Shown in pieces: positions 1 through 11,232 of a stretch of DNA of 64,000 bases; positions within the stretch are counted from its first letter, which is position 1; each line of letters starts with the position of its first letter. Under the pieces are notes generated by a model, which worked only from the letters and a program-made list of their open reading frames with translations, made no database searches and had not been told where the DNA came from. The stretch comes from Capitulum mitella. Taxonomy: Eukaryota; Arthropoda; Thecostraca; Pollicipedomorpha; Pollicipedidae. Location: contig CP099846.1 of NCBI GenBank assembly GCA_030062745.1, forward strand, positions 992,001 to 1,056,000, written 5' to 3'. The translations under genes were made by a program, and so were the position numbers.

Positions 1-926
1 CATGAATCGAGAGAGGTATACAAATTTGAAATTTTGAGAAAATTCAGGGGACGTTCACAGGGTTTCAAAAATAGGAAGATTAGTTTCCTAACAAATGAAT
101 GAACAAAAGAGGCAAAAGCACTTTTTTGGCTTCTGCTAGTCATGTTATGCTAAAGAAGTACAAATCACATCACAATGTTTGTATAATGTTGGCATAGGCG
201 GTGCCAGGGACATGAAAAAGGGGAAACTGTCATGGTCACATGTTGTTCAGATCAACTTGTGACCTTTGACCTTAAATGACCTCCAGTGACCTTTGGGTCA
301 CTTGGAATGATGTCGTGTGCATTTAATATTATCTGTAAACGTTTTCAATCATTTGAATTCACTTCTATTTCAAGAATTTCATTTTATGGCTATTGCGATA
401 TAGGGTATGCGCACTGACATTTTAGGTCATAGCTCCGTGACCCGACCTGATCTCAAGCTGAAACTTGGTACACAAGTGGAGGATATCTTGCTACGTCATA
501 TATATTCCGGGTTTGGCATTAAAAAAAAACCATGCCGAAATTATTGCAAAAAAAACAAATTTTGACTTTTGTCCCTCACTTGACCTTGTAAAGTGAGCTC
601 AAACGAACAAAATTACAACTGCACATTGCCCAACTATTTAGCTATGCATTCATATAAAGTTTTAAGCTCCATCTTAAAAACTCTGTTTTTGGCAGACATT
701 TTCCTTTTACCCTCAACATTACCAAAAATGGCCTGAGGTGCCTCCCAAAAACGTTGCCTGGCTCCGCTTCTGAGCAAAATAGAATTTTGAAATTTTGTCA
801 CGGCACGTAGAAAGAATAGTTGGGAAAAGCCACCGAGTTTCGTAAAGCTGCGTTAAAAAGCCTGGAATTGGCAAGCAAAAAACTCGAGGGGAGGCGGATT
901 CAGCCCCCCTGCCGGGAATAGGGTTA
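1..926 (-). mobile_element. piggyBac-like non-autonomous element, family A, truncated by window edge
   Basis: This is the reverse complement of the family-A element seen complete at 16897-18114. It ends with a G/C-rich inverted block followed by GCCGGGAATAGGGTTA, the family-A terminus; the last base of the expected TTAA is changed to G. The interior carries the family's AGGTCA half-sites, including TGACCTTTGACCT at 260-272, which is a direct repeat of two half-sites spaced by one base. No transposase is visible. The other end lies outside the window. Confidence 0.7.
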
Positions 927-927
927 G

Positions 928-1189
928 GCATTGCAAAATCGTCTTAGAAGAGGATTACCACTTTATGATGTTTGACTTGTGCCAGCGCCATTTCACTGGT
1001 AGTGATGCACATAAACTCAGATGAGGTGTATTATCTGGACGATAGTTTGGCCATTTGTTGGAGTTCGAAGGCTGTCCTGTGTCGCGTTGTTGTCTCTTCG
1101 TCGGCTGCTGTTTAGGCGGGAAGAAGCCGCTGTTGACACTGGTTTATCTTGTCTGCAGAATCGGCGAACAATCTGCAGACATTCATTTC
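928..1189. other. Unassigned flank before the GC-rich region
   Basis: No recognisable gene or repeat was seen here. The sequence changes from AT-rich element DNA to increasingly GC-rich DNA. Confidence 0.3.
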
Positions 1190-4100
1190 AATGGACCCAC
1201 GCGTCGGCCAGGGCGAAGTGTTCAATCTGTCAGACTTCGTCAGCAAGTTCTACAAAAACTACGTGAACATTTGAGCGTGGACGGCCACCTGTCGACGCGG
1301 GAGAGAAGCTCAGTTTCACCAGCTTCCGCCGGGCCCAGGCGGCGACCGCGGCCGCGGCCGCGGTGAGGGCCAGTGGCCGGGCGGCCCTACGACGGCGTAA
1401 AGGGACTGGCGGCGCGGCGCGGCCGCCGCCAGCGCCTCTCTCTGCATACATATATTCCTCATTGATAAAGCGCCTTACTGTTCGCCTTAATTTTGGTGTT
1501 AGTTTAGACGAGCAGCCCGGCGGCGGCGACGGTAACGCCATCTGCGCCGCGGCCGGCGCCCGGCCGGCGCCATCGATCTTCGCTGTGTGATTCGCGTACG
1601 GCTTCGACTGGTCGTGCAGCGCCGCGGCCGGGCCGGCCTCTCGGTAGTCAGGTGGCCCGGCCGGGGCGGGCGTGACCCTACCGCGCCGGCCGGGCTGGCG
1701 CTCAACGGCCGGCCGCTGAGCGGGCCCGGTCAGCTGACCATCGCTGGCGACCCAGTCAAGGGCCACCGAAGTGAAGCCGGCAGCGGATGTGTGCAATATG
1801 TTCGCATTTCGTTCTCGTTTTGTTGACTTCAATGTAATGTTGCATTGGGCTTCGCCGCGATGGCTGACGCTTAACGTCAATGCATACTTCTGTTTGCTGC
1901 TTTTTTGGATGTGCTCTTTCCTTGTTTATGCGTCGGAAATGTGTTGTGATGCTACGTTTGATCGGTGTCAGTATTCTGCTTCGATGGGAAGGAAGTTCCG
2001 AGGGCGATCATTAAGGTTTTTCTTAGAGACGACGGACTTATGACTGTGGTTCGTTTTTTGACATGTCAAGGATTCATCAGGAAATCGCCCGCTCAATTTG
2101 TTACACCCACAGTTCTACGAGCACGTAAACTCCGAGTAGCTATGATTCGCTTATTGAAGAACACGTGTTCAGAGCTGGAATCGGTGCCGATAACTGCTGT
2201 GATTTGCTGCTGGGTGTGTTGATTATCGGCATTCTCCGACCATGTTTTCGTGACTGTGCGCTGGAGCTTTACCTGCTCTCTGAGTGCCGAATTCGAAGCT
2301 GATCGTTTTGTTGTTACTTTTTCTCCCGGCGGGCAGCAGCTCCCTGATCACGGACCACATCGCCTGCTCTGTGACAAAGTGTCGGACGAGAGTCGGTGAA
2401 GGGCTCTTGCCGTACATTGTGAGTTCTGTTCGTCGCCGCGGTTGCGGCGTGTTTACGTGTGATCCGTCGTTGTTCAGTTACGGTCGCGGTTTTGGTGTGC
2501 TAGTTCTAGTCCGCGTTCCGCGCCTGTTGTTGTGTTCGAGCTGTAGTCGTCTCTCCGTTGGCGTGGAGTGCGCTAGTCATTGCTGTCCCATTCCGGGCCT
2601 TAGAAGTCAGCTACTCTGCCCTGAGGCTCTCTATTTCGCCGGGGTTCCAGTTCTCGTTCTCGATGGTGACGCGTCGCCGGGGAGGGGCAGGGACGCCGGC
2701 GGCTGCGCCGTGGCCGGCGCCGACCGTTTGCCGATCGTCACAGAGTGTGACGTTGCGTTCCGGGTCAGTGCCGGCGGCTCTGGCCCGGTGGTGCGTACCG
2801 ATGCCTCGCCAGTCGGCGCCGATCGAGATGTCTCGTGCCGGCCGGTCGCGGCGTGAGAAGGCTCGGGATTGACGCGTATGCCTGACGAACGTGTACAGTG
2901 GCTTTCGGTCTGCCACAATCGATTGGATAGTAGGTATGAGAGAATCTTCGTGTGGGCTGCTCCGGAACGCTTGTTCTCAACCTTCTTACAGCACTTGCAC
3001 TGGTCTGATAGGCTTATGGTCGCTTAAATCCACTTAGCTTTTCTACCGTCTTCTACCAGTACGTGCTAGGTAATTGGCTGTTAGCCAGGTACATTGCATG
3101 TCCATGTATCTACTGGGACTGGTCCATCTTGGACCATGTAAGTAGCCCCAATCAGGAGACGGCTGTCTTCAAGCCTATGTACAGCCTGCAGCTTGTTTGA
3201 TGCCCGGCAGTTTTTTGGTGGTACACATCACGGTCGCAAGCCAAATGGCCACAACAACGTGTATCCGGAACGCCTGCCTAAGACCATGGTCAGTCTGCCC
3301 GATGGTTCGAAAATGTCACTACTTGTTGGTGCAGTTGCCGTTGGTCCAGAGAAGGTGCTGAGATGCGGCGGAGCTGAGCCGGCAGGGGCGCCGTCCTGAC
3401 TGTGCTGGAGCTGAACTGGGCCGGCAGGGGCGCCGTCCTGACTGTGTTGGAGCTGAAATGAGCCGGCAGGGGCGCCGTCCTGACTGTGCTGGAGCTGAAC
3501 TGAGCCGGCAGGGGCGCCGTCCTGACTGTGTTGGAGCTGAACTGAGCCGGCAGGGGCGCCGTCCCGACAGTGCGGGAGCAGAGCAGACAGTGGGGGGAGA
3601 GGGGGCGGAGCTGAGCCGGCAGGGGCGCCGTCCCGACAGTGTGGGAGCAGAGCAGACAGTGGGGGGAGGGGGCGGAGCTGAGCCGGCAGGGGCGCCGTCC
3701 CGACAGTGTGGGAGCAGAGCAGACAGTGGGGGGAGGGGGCGGAGCTGAGCCGGCAGGGGCACCATCCTGACAGTGTGGGAGCAGAGCAGACAGTGAGGGG
3801 CGGAGCTGAGCCGGCAGGGGCGCCGTCCCGACAGTGTGGGAGCAGACAGTTGGGGGAGGGGGCGGAGCTGAGCCGGCAGGGGCACCATCCTGACAGTGTG
3901 GGAGCAGAGCAGACAGTGAGGGGCGGAACTGAGCCGGCAGGGGCGCCGTTTTGGCAGTGCTCGGGCCGAGCTGAGCTGCCAGGGTCGTCGTGCCGTGGCG
4001 GGGGAGGAGCTCGGCGGTGCCCGGCCGGTGGGTCTCCGTACCGGCCGCCGACGCCGTCTGTCTGTGCGTGTGTGTCGCCGACGTGCTGCGGCCGGTCGTT

Positions 4101-4300
4101 AGCCGGCAGAGGTTCGTTGTTCGATGTGACTGTGTCGTAGCTCGTGAGGTCCTTGTGCCGGCGGCTGGCCGCTGCGGCCTGCGCTGGAGTGCCGTGCCGC
4201 CCCGGCCACATATCTGCCCGGTCCTCGCGCATTTCACCGCCTGTTTTACCCCGCTTAAAGGCAAAGCTGCATGTGAGGTGATGTGAACTTCAGTCTTTCC
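1190..4300. promoter_or_regulatory. CpG-rich, GC-rich region (possible promoter or first-exon region)
   Basis: This stretch is far richer in G, C and CpG than the rest of the window, with runs such as CGGCCGCGGCCG and repeated GGCCGGC motifs. Several open frames overlap on both strands, as expected in GC-rich DNA where stop codons are rare, so none is accepted as a gene. A short frame at 1191-1274 starts ATGGACCC and would encode 27 residues (MDPRVGQGEVFNLSDFVSKF then 7 more); it could be an upstream ORF or part of a first exon. An AATAAA lies at about 4724. In animals such regions often mark promoters. That role is inference; methylation-driven CpG depletion may simply be absent here. Confidence 0.4.
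3378..3965. repeat. G-rich minisatellite, two-stage unit (about 42 bp, then 61-69 bp)
   Basis: The core GCCGGCAGGGGCGCCGTC recurs near 3379, 3420, 3462, 3504, 3546, 3615, 3682, 3749, 3810, 3872 and 3933. The first intervals are 41-42 bp and the later ones 61-69 bp, because a GCAGAGCAGACAGTGGGGG block has been added to the unit. No unit length is a consistent multiple of three, and all three minus-strand frames stay open through it. The long frames over the array are therefore products of the repeat rather than evidence for a protein. Confidence 0.85.
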
Positions 4301-4319
4301 TGCAAGTACATGGCCGCTC

Positions 4320-6110
4320 ATTTGGACATGGAGTCCGTTAAAATGCGACGCAACCGGACTAAGGCTTTTCCGGATGTCATCTCGTGCTGCAGTTTATCCT
4401 CTTAATAGTACTGTATAAGTAATCGGTGAGTGAGCCTTGTTTGTGACCGAAAATTGTCGGACATTCAATCGCAATGAGACACTCTCACTATTCAACCTCG
4501 TATCGTGAAGTCCTTTTGGTGGTAGAGCGTGTTGGGGAAGTGGCCACAAATGCGTTACTATTATGGCATGTGACAATGCCCGTTGCACTCTTCGACTCTC
4601 CTACACGGCGTTTCCAATGGTCTGTGGTCTACTCGTGCGGTCCGTTTCGTTCCGGTTCGCTGTGCTGTCGGGCACAAACTGACACGTCGTCAGTGCGTAA
4701 TGGTGCTTTGATTCGGCCTTTCAATAAAATGTTTATCGCCATTGAAGCTTGTTGTTTCCGGGAATTTCTTTACTGATTCGCAGGACATGTGCTGTGTGCG
4801 GAGACTCCCAAGGAGCTCAACGTTGTCGGATTCCCTGTTCCCTCGATATTATGGGACGATCCAGTGGTACACAAGATACAATTTACGTTGTTTGATTCAG
4901 CGACATCAGAGACCCACCCTCCAGTTTGCGGAGGTGAGTCGGAGAATCCGAGATTCAGGTTAATGCCATCAGGAACAAGTATTTTGTTGAGCCGCTGAGA
5001 CGTAGACAACTTGAGTTAAAAACCCCTCTCACGGTTTCCAATGCAATTATGTTCAAGTGTACTGGTTGGGACTTTCCAGGACAAATCGGCCTGGCCACCA
5101 AAATTAACACCATAGTCTCAGACTTTGATGAAATTTGGTCTATCGGGTAATCTGTGGCTGAGATATCATATTTCACTTCTTGGCTCGGTAAGACAAGCGG
5201 TATTTGTGGTAGATCAATTCGAAATTTTGAGATTTGATGATTATGAGCCAAACCCTTCGTGAATTAATCGTGATTTGGATCGCAATCGGCGAAGACACGC
5301 AACACGCGACACGTAAACTTTTTGTATGCCTTTATTTGCATCAACCTAAAACAAACATAGCGCAGCGGTAGAAGCAATGAAACCGGATAACACCATAAAC
5401 AGTTCGTGTGTGCATATTCGGCTGCCAAAAACTTGTCCGTGGCACGCGGTCATTTTTGCGGGGGCAAAAAATATGTTTGACCCCCATGCAGGGTCGCAGC
5501 CAGGATGTTCCTAGGGGTGGGGGGTGCTCAATGTGAACTGAAATCATACGAAAACCGCCTACCCGGAAGGCGATGTACAATGGTTTTCACAAAAATGCGG
5601 GGCTGGTGGGGAGGACCGGGCCCTCCGGCTCCCCCTTGGCTGCACCTGCGCCCATGTCTTTGGATGAGGGCACTTTTCCCCCGTTGTCCCCCCTGCTTCC
5701 GCCGCGTCTGCTCGGAGCACCAGTGCAATTCGTTAAATCATCACGTAACTTATTTTGTTTTATTTTATAGTCATCATGTCACTGGTTCCATCTATTTTGG
5801 CCGTCAGCCCTTGGGCGCCTGCCGATATCAACTTCTGTCTCTAGCACAAAGTATAGGAATTACGGTCACTAGTGCGTTGTAACTGGGAAGATAGTGGCGG
5901 ATAAATATCAATGGCAATTAGCATTAAAATGCAGTGGCCAGTAGCTAAAGCTGCCATGTACGAACACCCGAAGCCAAGAATGCCGTCGTATTGTTTAAAT
6001 TTTTGGTACATACTAATACTCTGCCACATTCCTGCCTGTCATCTCAGTAAAGCACCTGGAAAGTTAAGTCTCGCTATATGCAATATTACATACTGTACGC
6101 TTATATACAT
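4320..6110. other. No gene recognised
   Basis: AT-richer unique-looking DNA with short frames only. An AATAAA motif at about 4724 could be a polyadenylation signal for a plus-strand transcript from the GC-rich region; this is speculative. Nothing else was recognised. Confidence 0.3.
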
Positions 6111-6290
6111 GCATATTATATGTATGTAGTCATCTTCTGTATGCATATATAGTGTAGTAAGTGCAGTACATACATACAGTATACTGTATGTATGTTTGTA
6201 GCCATCTTCTATATGCATATATGGTGTATCACAAATTTTGTCATTTATAAGCATTTTGTAAACTTGGGTCCATATCATATAGCAGTAATA

Positions 6291-6330
<40 letters not shown>
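6110..6330. repeat. AT-rich simple repeat with a short duplicated block and (TA)n
   Basis: A block resembling TATGTATGTAGTCATCTTCT followed by ATATGCATATAT occurs twice (near 6119 and 6188). It is followed by an uninterrupted (TA)n run at about 6293-6329. This is ordinary microsatellite DNA. Confidence 0.8.
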
Positions 6331-6331
<1 letters not shown>

Positions 6332-6599
6332 AGTGCAATTACGCTAATATATAATTTACGTTTGAAACAAAGGCTGATTCTAATTAATGAAGAACCTGTA
6401 AATCAGTGTTTGATCCGGGTCCTTTTTTCAAAATTTGCTGCGAATCGCATTTGATTCGGATCAGTCTAAAAGCTTGATGAACCACATTTGATTCGAATCA
6501 AATTAAAAAATAGCCGTGATTCATATGCTGATCCGGATTAAGTCCCTGTGATTCAAATATTGATCCGGATCCCCCAAAAGATGTCAAGCACCAGTCTGC

Positions 6600-6619
6600 T
6601 TACCCCACGGGTGGGGTAA
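6600..6619. repeat. Short palindrome
   Basis: Arms TTACCCCAC and GTGGGGTAA are separated by GG. The related phrase ACTGAGCC/CCGAGCC recurs near 6620 and 7996. This might be an old element end, but no matching partner terminus was established. Confidence 0.5.
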
Positions 6620-7225
6620 ACTGAGCCACGCTGTGGGTCAAGTTGAGCATGAGGGGTAAGGTGGACATGAAGAGAAAAAATTCTATTCTGATAGCAATAT
6701 GCATTTTTTCCGACCTCCCATCCTCTGGAGGGTTCCAGAGGTTCCAGCAGGGACTCCAGACCCTGAATCTCCGGGCCTTAGCAAGAGGCGTAGATTCTGG
6801 TGCTGGACTGCTGAGATCGTACCTCATGTTGAACCCCCTCCCCTGCCGAGTCATTTTCAGCTTTCCGTTCTTGTCCAGCTGTCTGGGACGCTATTTTGTG
6901 CCGCAAATTCAAACGTCAACTTGACAACACTTGCCGCCAGTCAGTCCGTGAAACTGGTCCGTCAGGGTTTTAATGTGGTCAACTAGCTCCTCCCCCATAG
7001 CTGCGCCAAAGGTCTTATGAGCAGCTGCAGTGGCTTGATAGTACCAACACCGCCGTGCCCGTTGGCTGCAAACTGCGTCAGTGTCATTCTGTCGATTCCA
7101 TGCTTTTTCCCCGTTGCTCGTATGGACACAGCCTGTGACAACTCTTCAGCCCCCTCTTCGAGGGTAAGCAGACCAGGACCCCTTGCCGTTTTTTGAACGT
7201 ACACCCACATTGTGGACATGTAGGT
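6600..7225 (-). pseudogene. pogo-like transposase N-terminal remnant (psq-type and CENP-B-type helix-turn-helix)
   Basis: Read on the minus strand, 7219-6983 encodes YVQKTARG followed by VSIRATGKKHGIDRMTLTQF. This strongly resembles the pipsqueak-type helix-turn-helix at the start of many pogo-like transposase relatives in invertebrates. Further along, in another frame (6854 down to about 6765), FNMRYDLSS and PESTPLAKARRF resemble the second, CENP-B/Tc5-type DNA-binding domain, where family members have an R-x-PE-x-x-S-x-A-R-A pattern. Between them are stops and at least one frameshift. No DDE catalytic domain was found, so the copy is truncated and dead. Family assignment rests on motif memory and should be tested by profile search. 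Confidence 0.6.
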
Positions 7226-8590
7226 ATCTGGAAAAGGACAAAAGAAGTGTACAACAACCGGAACAGGAAAAGGGTCCTAATGCACGGACGGCGGACAAGG
7301 TGGCGGGGGGTAAGGGCGCCAATCTAATAACCTTGCGCAAATATAATTTTGTCCACCTGCAAACAAACTTTTGAAGGCTCCCGAGCCTGTGGAGCGGTAC
7401 AAAGAAATTGAGAAAAACAAACGCATTAGCGTATATGTATCGCAATTTAAGGTAGACATCAAAGCTGTCACCAATAGGCCCCTGGTCTTCTCTAGACATC
7501 CGCGATATTTTTGGGTAAGTGCATAATAACATATCTGGAGGATCCCAGAAACTGACCATTGACCAGGGCTTCATGTAAGTAGGGGAGGCTTTGAAAGCCA
7601 ACGGCCCAACGGACTCGCATCATCTTTCATTTTTAAGCATGTCTTCCATATCATTGATCTGGATCGGAATGGATCCTCATTGCCGCAACAGGGGGCCCAC
7701 GTCCCTTGAGAAGCCCACTTCCTTTGACGGACCCATGAGAAACTGCTTGCCTCCCTCCATCCGTGAATAAGGCCCGCCGCCAGTGCCCCACAGCAATAGC
7801 TAACCGCGGCGCCATGGGGAGCTCCGGATAACCTGGTCCCGAATTGGCCAGAGTCCGGTTGGTCCGGCCTCGAGCTGGCGGCCCCTTTGGACATTATTTC
7901 GGGTTGGAAGGACATGATCTTTACGTGCCGAATATAGGCAACTCAGCCATCTATCTTGTGAGGAAACAAAAAAAAAACGATCAACGTGAGGTAAACCGAG
8001 CCATGGCTCATTTTACATCAGGTAAAAATGGGTCATCTTTCCCCAAATATGGTCATTATTCCGTATTGACGCACGTGGCAGCAATCAGCCACACATTGCA
8101 GATACAGATCAGGTCATCCTTAAGGCAATACCTACGTTAGTTACGGGGAAGCGGGGCAAATTTTGTATATGGCGAAGTACTAAGATGGCGCACGCCAAAC
8201 ATATCGCTCAAAAGTTACTTTTAAGTATTAAAAATGCATTTCATCTGTAGTTGCCTTGTTCCTGTCTCACCAGCGTCCACGCTACGCATGAGAGGCTCTT
8301 GCATTGCCTTCGGCAGACAGATGGCAGATCGGGCTAAATGGCATCAAAGGAGCAGAAAAACAGGGGTTAGCTAAACTTACTCCGTGGCTCATCTTACCCC
8401 ACTCTCCCTGGCATAAGCCACTGGCATATGACGAAATTTGTAAGAAAGAGCAGCAATGTTACGTAAGTAACCTCATATTTAACGTACAGCAAAGCATTTA
8501 ATGTTCGCTTTTGTATCATGTATATGATCCACTATTCCGTCTTCCTGCGAAATCGTTAAATATGTAGTGCAGACCGCTTGACTCAGGGGC
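7226..8590. other. No gene recognised
   Basis: Minus-strand frames at 7146-7601 and 7571-7915 do not resemble any family known to me. They may be decayed flanks of the pogo-like element. Confidence 0.25.
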
Positions 8591-8712
8591 GGAGGCATGG
8601 GGACCGTGCCCCCCTCTTGGCTACGTGCTTGCGACTGGCCTACCTTGACACAGAGTTCGGACCCTGCTAGGGGGTCCGGCTTCCATCCAATACAGGGCCT
8701 CAAATTATTCGA

Positions 8713-9300
8713 CTCGATTACACTCAAAAGTGGTACAGCGACCAGGACCTTACGATATTCAGGGGCCTCACAGAATAAATGGACCTGGGTGGCCTACGCT
8801 ACGGTGTTCGAACTACTGGGGGTCCCGGCTTAGGTCCGAGAAATGGCCTCGTGCCGATTACACTCAAAGCTGGTCCAGCGACCAGAACCTCACAGTGTTC
8901 AGGGGCCTCACAGAATTCAAGAACTTGGATGGCCTGCGCTAAACCGGTGTTCGAACCCTTTTACGGGCCCCGTTTAGGTAAGAGGGTCTCGTACCGATAC
9001 ACTCAGAAGTGAACCAGGGCCCGAGAACCTGTGTTTTATGAGTGGCCGCACAGAATGGACCCAGGTAGCCTTCGCTAAACCAGAGACCGTCTCTCGGGAG
9101 GCGCGCAATCATCCGTCCGTAAGAGGTTCTCGTACCAAAAGTGACCCGGAGATCGGGAACTGACAATTTTTACAAGGTCTCTCGGAAAAGAATCGACAGG
9201 ACTGCCCTGACAAAAAGCTTGGACCATACCCCGGCTTCCATTCGAGAGACGCTCTCTTGTCAGTTATACTCAGAAGTGGTCCTGGCCACTTCTGGCCTCT
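8713..9300 (+). repeat. Degenerate tandem repeat, about 140 bp unit
   Basis: Units begin GATTACACTCAAA or GATACACTCAGAAG near 8717, 8859 and 8994. They share CAGGGGCCTCACAGAAT, GGCCTGCGCTA and GTTCGAAC segments, with a weaker continuation to about 9300. A partial, more diverged unit precedes the duplication boundary at about 8640-8690. The GTTCGAACC matches a tRNA B-box consensus, but no cloverleaf could be folded. Confidence 0.7.
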
Positions 9301-10125
9301 TCTGAGTGCCACAAGTCCTTTCTTGTTTTTTTAAGTTGTTTTAAGGGCACGCTTTTTGTGTCCTAACTGACGACAAAGTTGTTAAATTCTCGAACCCATT
9401 CAGCATTGGTTTGATACGATTCAGAATGAGTTACAGTCCTGGTCTACTGAACTCGTTCGGCTTTCCTTATGACGGAAACTGCAAAAATGAGACAAAACAT
9501 GCCAAGAATCGTGGGTTTTACCTGGTGCGGTTGCACTGCACTGGCCAAAGCGCCATCCACTGTGGGCCGGGCGTCCATATAGTTCTGGACCGAATTATGA
9601 ACTGATTTAGTTATGGACTATGGATGGATTATGGATGGATAGGGACTATAGATTTAATTATGGGCTGGACCCTAATGAATCGATTCACTTCACGTGACTC
9701 AGCCTCAGACCTGCAGTAGACAAAGAAAAATGGGTGATTATACTTCGTGGCACCGATAAATATGTCAGGTAATTGCGAAAGTTCCTCTCGGAGTTTGGAA
9801 ACTTTTAGGCATTCCAAATTTTACCGTTATACCTTTAGCCATTTTCAAGCTGATTGCATCTTCCAACATGTCTTGACACTAGCTCAGGTTTTTTTGACTC
9901 AGGTTTTTTGACAAACTTTTCTGTCGCTGGCTGTGTGAGGGACGTGACAAACAACATTCGTTTACTTGGCTCCGAGTCGTGCAACTTATGCGGTCTCATC
10001 CACACCAACGTCATCGGTAGCCATTTAAGCCAGTTGGTCGGAATCAGGGTGCGGAAGCGAAAACTCCACCACGCCGTGCTTCTGAGGGCGTCAGCAGGCG
10101 GCAGCCGGGTGCCCTCAGGCCGCTG
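9301..10125. other. Downstream flank of lectin gene copy 1
   Basis: This region follows the lectin stop codon on the minus strand. I did not find a clear AATAAA on the minus strand close to the stop. GGATGGATTATGGATGGATA near 9622 is a short imperfect tandem repeat. Confidence 0.3.
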
Positions 10126-11232
10126 CTACTGCACCGGGATCCGCTTCTCACAGACGTACGGCTTGGCCTGCAGGCAGTCGGCGTCCTGGGCCCCGTCCCA
10201 GCCGAGAGCGGCGCAGTTTTCGGCGACGCCGCCGTCCGGCTGGCTGGTGTCCCATCCGCCGGACGTCCTGGACGAGGGCGGCGTCGGCTGGCCCACGCGT
10301 CCCTGCGGCGTGCGCCACACGCCCTCCTCCTCTGCGTCGCTCCAGCCGGACCAGATGGGTCTCGCGCTCAGATTGGCCAGGACCTTGACAGCGTCGTAAA
10401 GCTGCCAGGTCTCAGGCACCAGCAGGTGGCCGTGAACGTCGACGCAGCTCTGTTCGGCGGCGGTGTGGGACAGGGGAGCGTCCAGCACCACGAGGAGGCA
10501 GTAGTCCAGCAGCGCCACCCAGCCGGGCTGGCAGGGTGAGCCGCCCTCCACACTCGGAGCGGACGTGCACAGTACCGGGTTGCTCTGGCCGCAGTCGACC
10601 GTCTCGACGGCGCCGCGCAGCAGGTCACAGCCGTCGGTCAGGTTGGTGTCGACGTCAACAGAGGACGGCTGGAAGGGCCATGTGAAGGGCTGGTCGGCCG
10701 TGTCGAAGGCATCCGAACCGTTGCGCCGGACTCCCATCCAGAAGCGGTAGGCGAAGTTCTTGGCGAAGCGCAGCTCAGCATCGGAGGCGGGAAGATACGG
10801 GCGTGCCGAGTGCCACGTCCTGGCGCACACCGCCTCCAGGGCCGACCCATTCCAGCTGGTCTGCTCTTCGCTGCGCCCGTAGCACCAGTCGATGTAGATT
10901 TTGAAGCCGACGGGACAGGCGGTCGAGACGGCGGGGGCTGAGAAGGTGACGGAACGGGGTCGGGCCGCCGGCGTGACGGTCGGTGACGAGATGTCGGCGA
11001 TCAGCTGACAATGGCCGTCGTCCGGGTCAAAGTTAACGGCGGCGCAGCCGTCCTCCCTGGCGCAGCGCACCGAGCAGTGTATCACCGACAGGAAGCCGGT
11101 GCGCTCCACCATCGGGTGCGGGAAGTGCACGCCCGGCAACGCAACCAGGCGGAGGGAGGATGCGGACACCAGGAGAGACATGAGGACCGTCACGGCACCT
11201 GCAGGGGTAGACGTCGTTTGACGATTGGTCAT
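10126..11232 (-). CDS. Secreted protein with apple/PAN-like segment and two C-type lectin domains, copy 1
   Basis: Single uninterrupted frame of 368 codons from ATG at 11232. The frame stays open for 87 more codons upstream (to 11493), but this ATG is preferred because a hydrophobic leader follows it directly (AGAVTVLMSLLVSASS), which suits a signal peptide. A cysteine-containing apple/PAN-like stretch lies at residues 50-76. The first C-type lectin domain spans C106-C222 (WMGV for the usual WIGL; C136, C202, C214). The second spans C234-C361 (C245, C263, C340, C353; WSGW). Only the second has the QPD triplet (331-333), which in the family usually goes with galactose-type binding. The canonical WND is not kept in either domain, so calcium-dependent sugar binding is uncertain. 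A role in recognition or immunity is inference from the family. No intron is visible. A second copy lies at 45253-46359. Confidence 0.85.
   Translation of the reverse strand: MTNRQTTSTPAGAVTVLMSLLVSASSLRLVALPGVHFPHPMVERTGFLSVIHCSVRCAREDGCAAVNFDPDDGHCQLIADISSPTVTPAARPRSVTFSAPAVSTACPVGFKIYIDWCYGRSEEQTSWNGSALEAVCARTWHSARPYLPASDAELRFAKNFAYRFWMGVRRNGSDAFDTADQPFTWPFQPSSVDVDTNLTDGCDLLRGAVETVDCGQSNPVLCTSAPSVEGGSPCQPGWVALLDYCLLVVLDAPLSHTAAEQSCVDVHGHLLVPETWQLYDAVKVLANLSARPIWSGWSDAEEEGVWRTPQGRVGQPTPPSSRTSGGWDTSQPDGGVAENCAALGWDGAQDADCLQAKPYVCEKRIPVQ

Noticed and set aside
1230..1880. 216-residue minus frame
   Set aside because: Arg/Ala/Pro-rich translation of CpG-rich DNA with low complexity and no domain.
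2284..2856. 190-residue plus frame with a hydrophobic start resembling a signal peptide
   Set aside because: It lies in CpG-rich DNA where frames are open by chance, has no recognisable domain after the start, and has no supporting intron or homology evidence.
3228..4321. Overlapping minus-strand frames of 334 and 343 residues (repeats of APLPAQ and DGAPAGS type)
   Set aside because: They lie on the G-rich minisatellite. Several frames are open at once and the translated repeats differ by frame, so the openness comes from base composition.
8900..8965. Possible tRNA or tRNA-derived SINE (GTTCGAACC B-box match)
   Set aside because: No A-box at proper spacing and no cloverleaf; the motif repeats because it is inside a tandem array.
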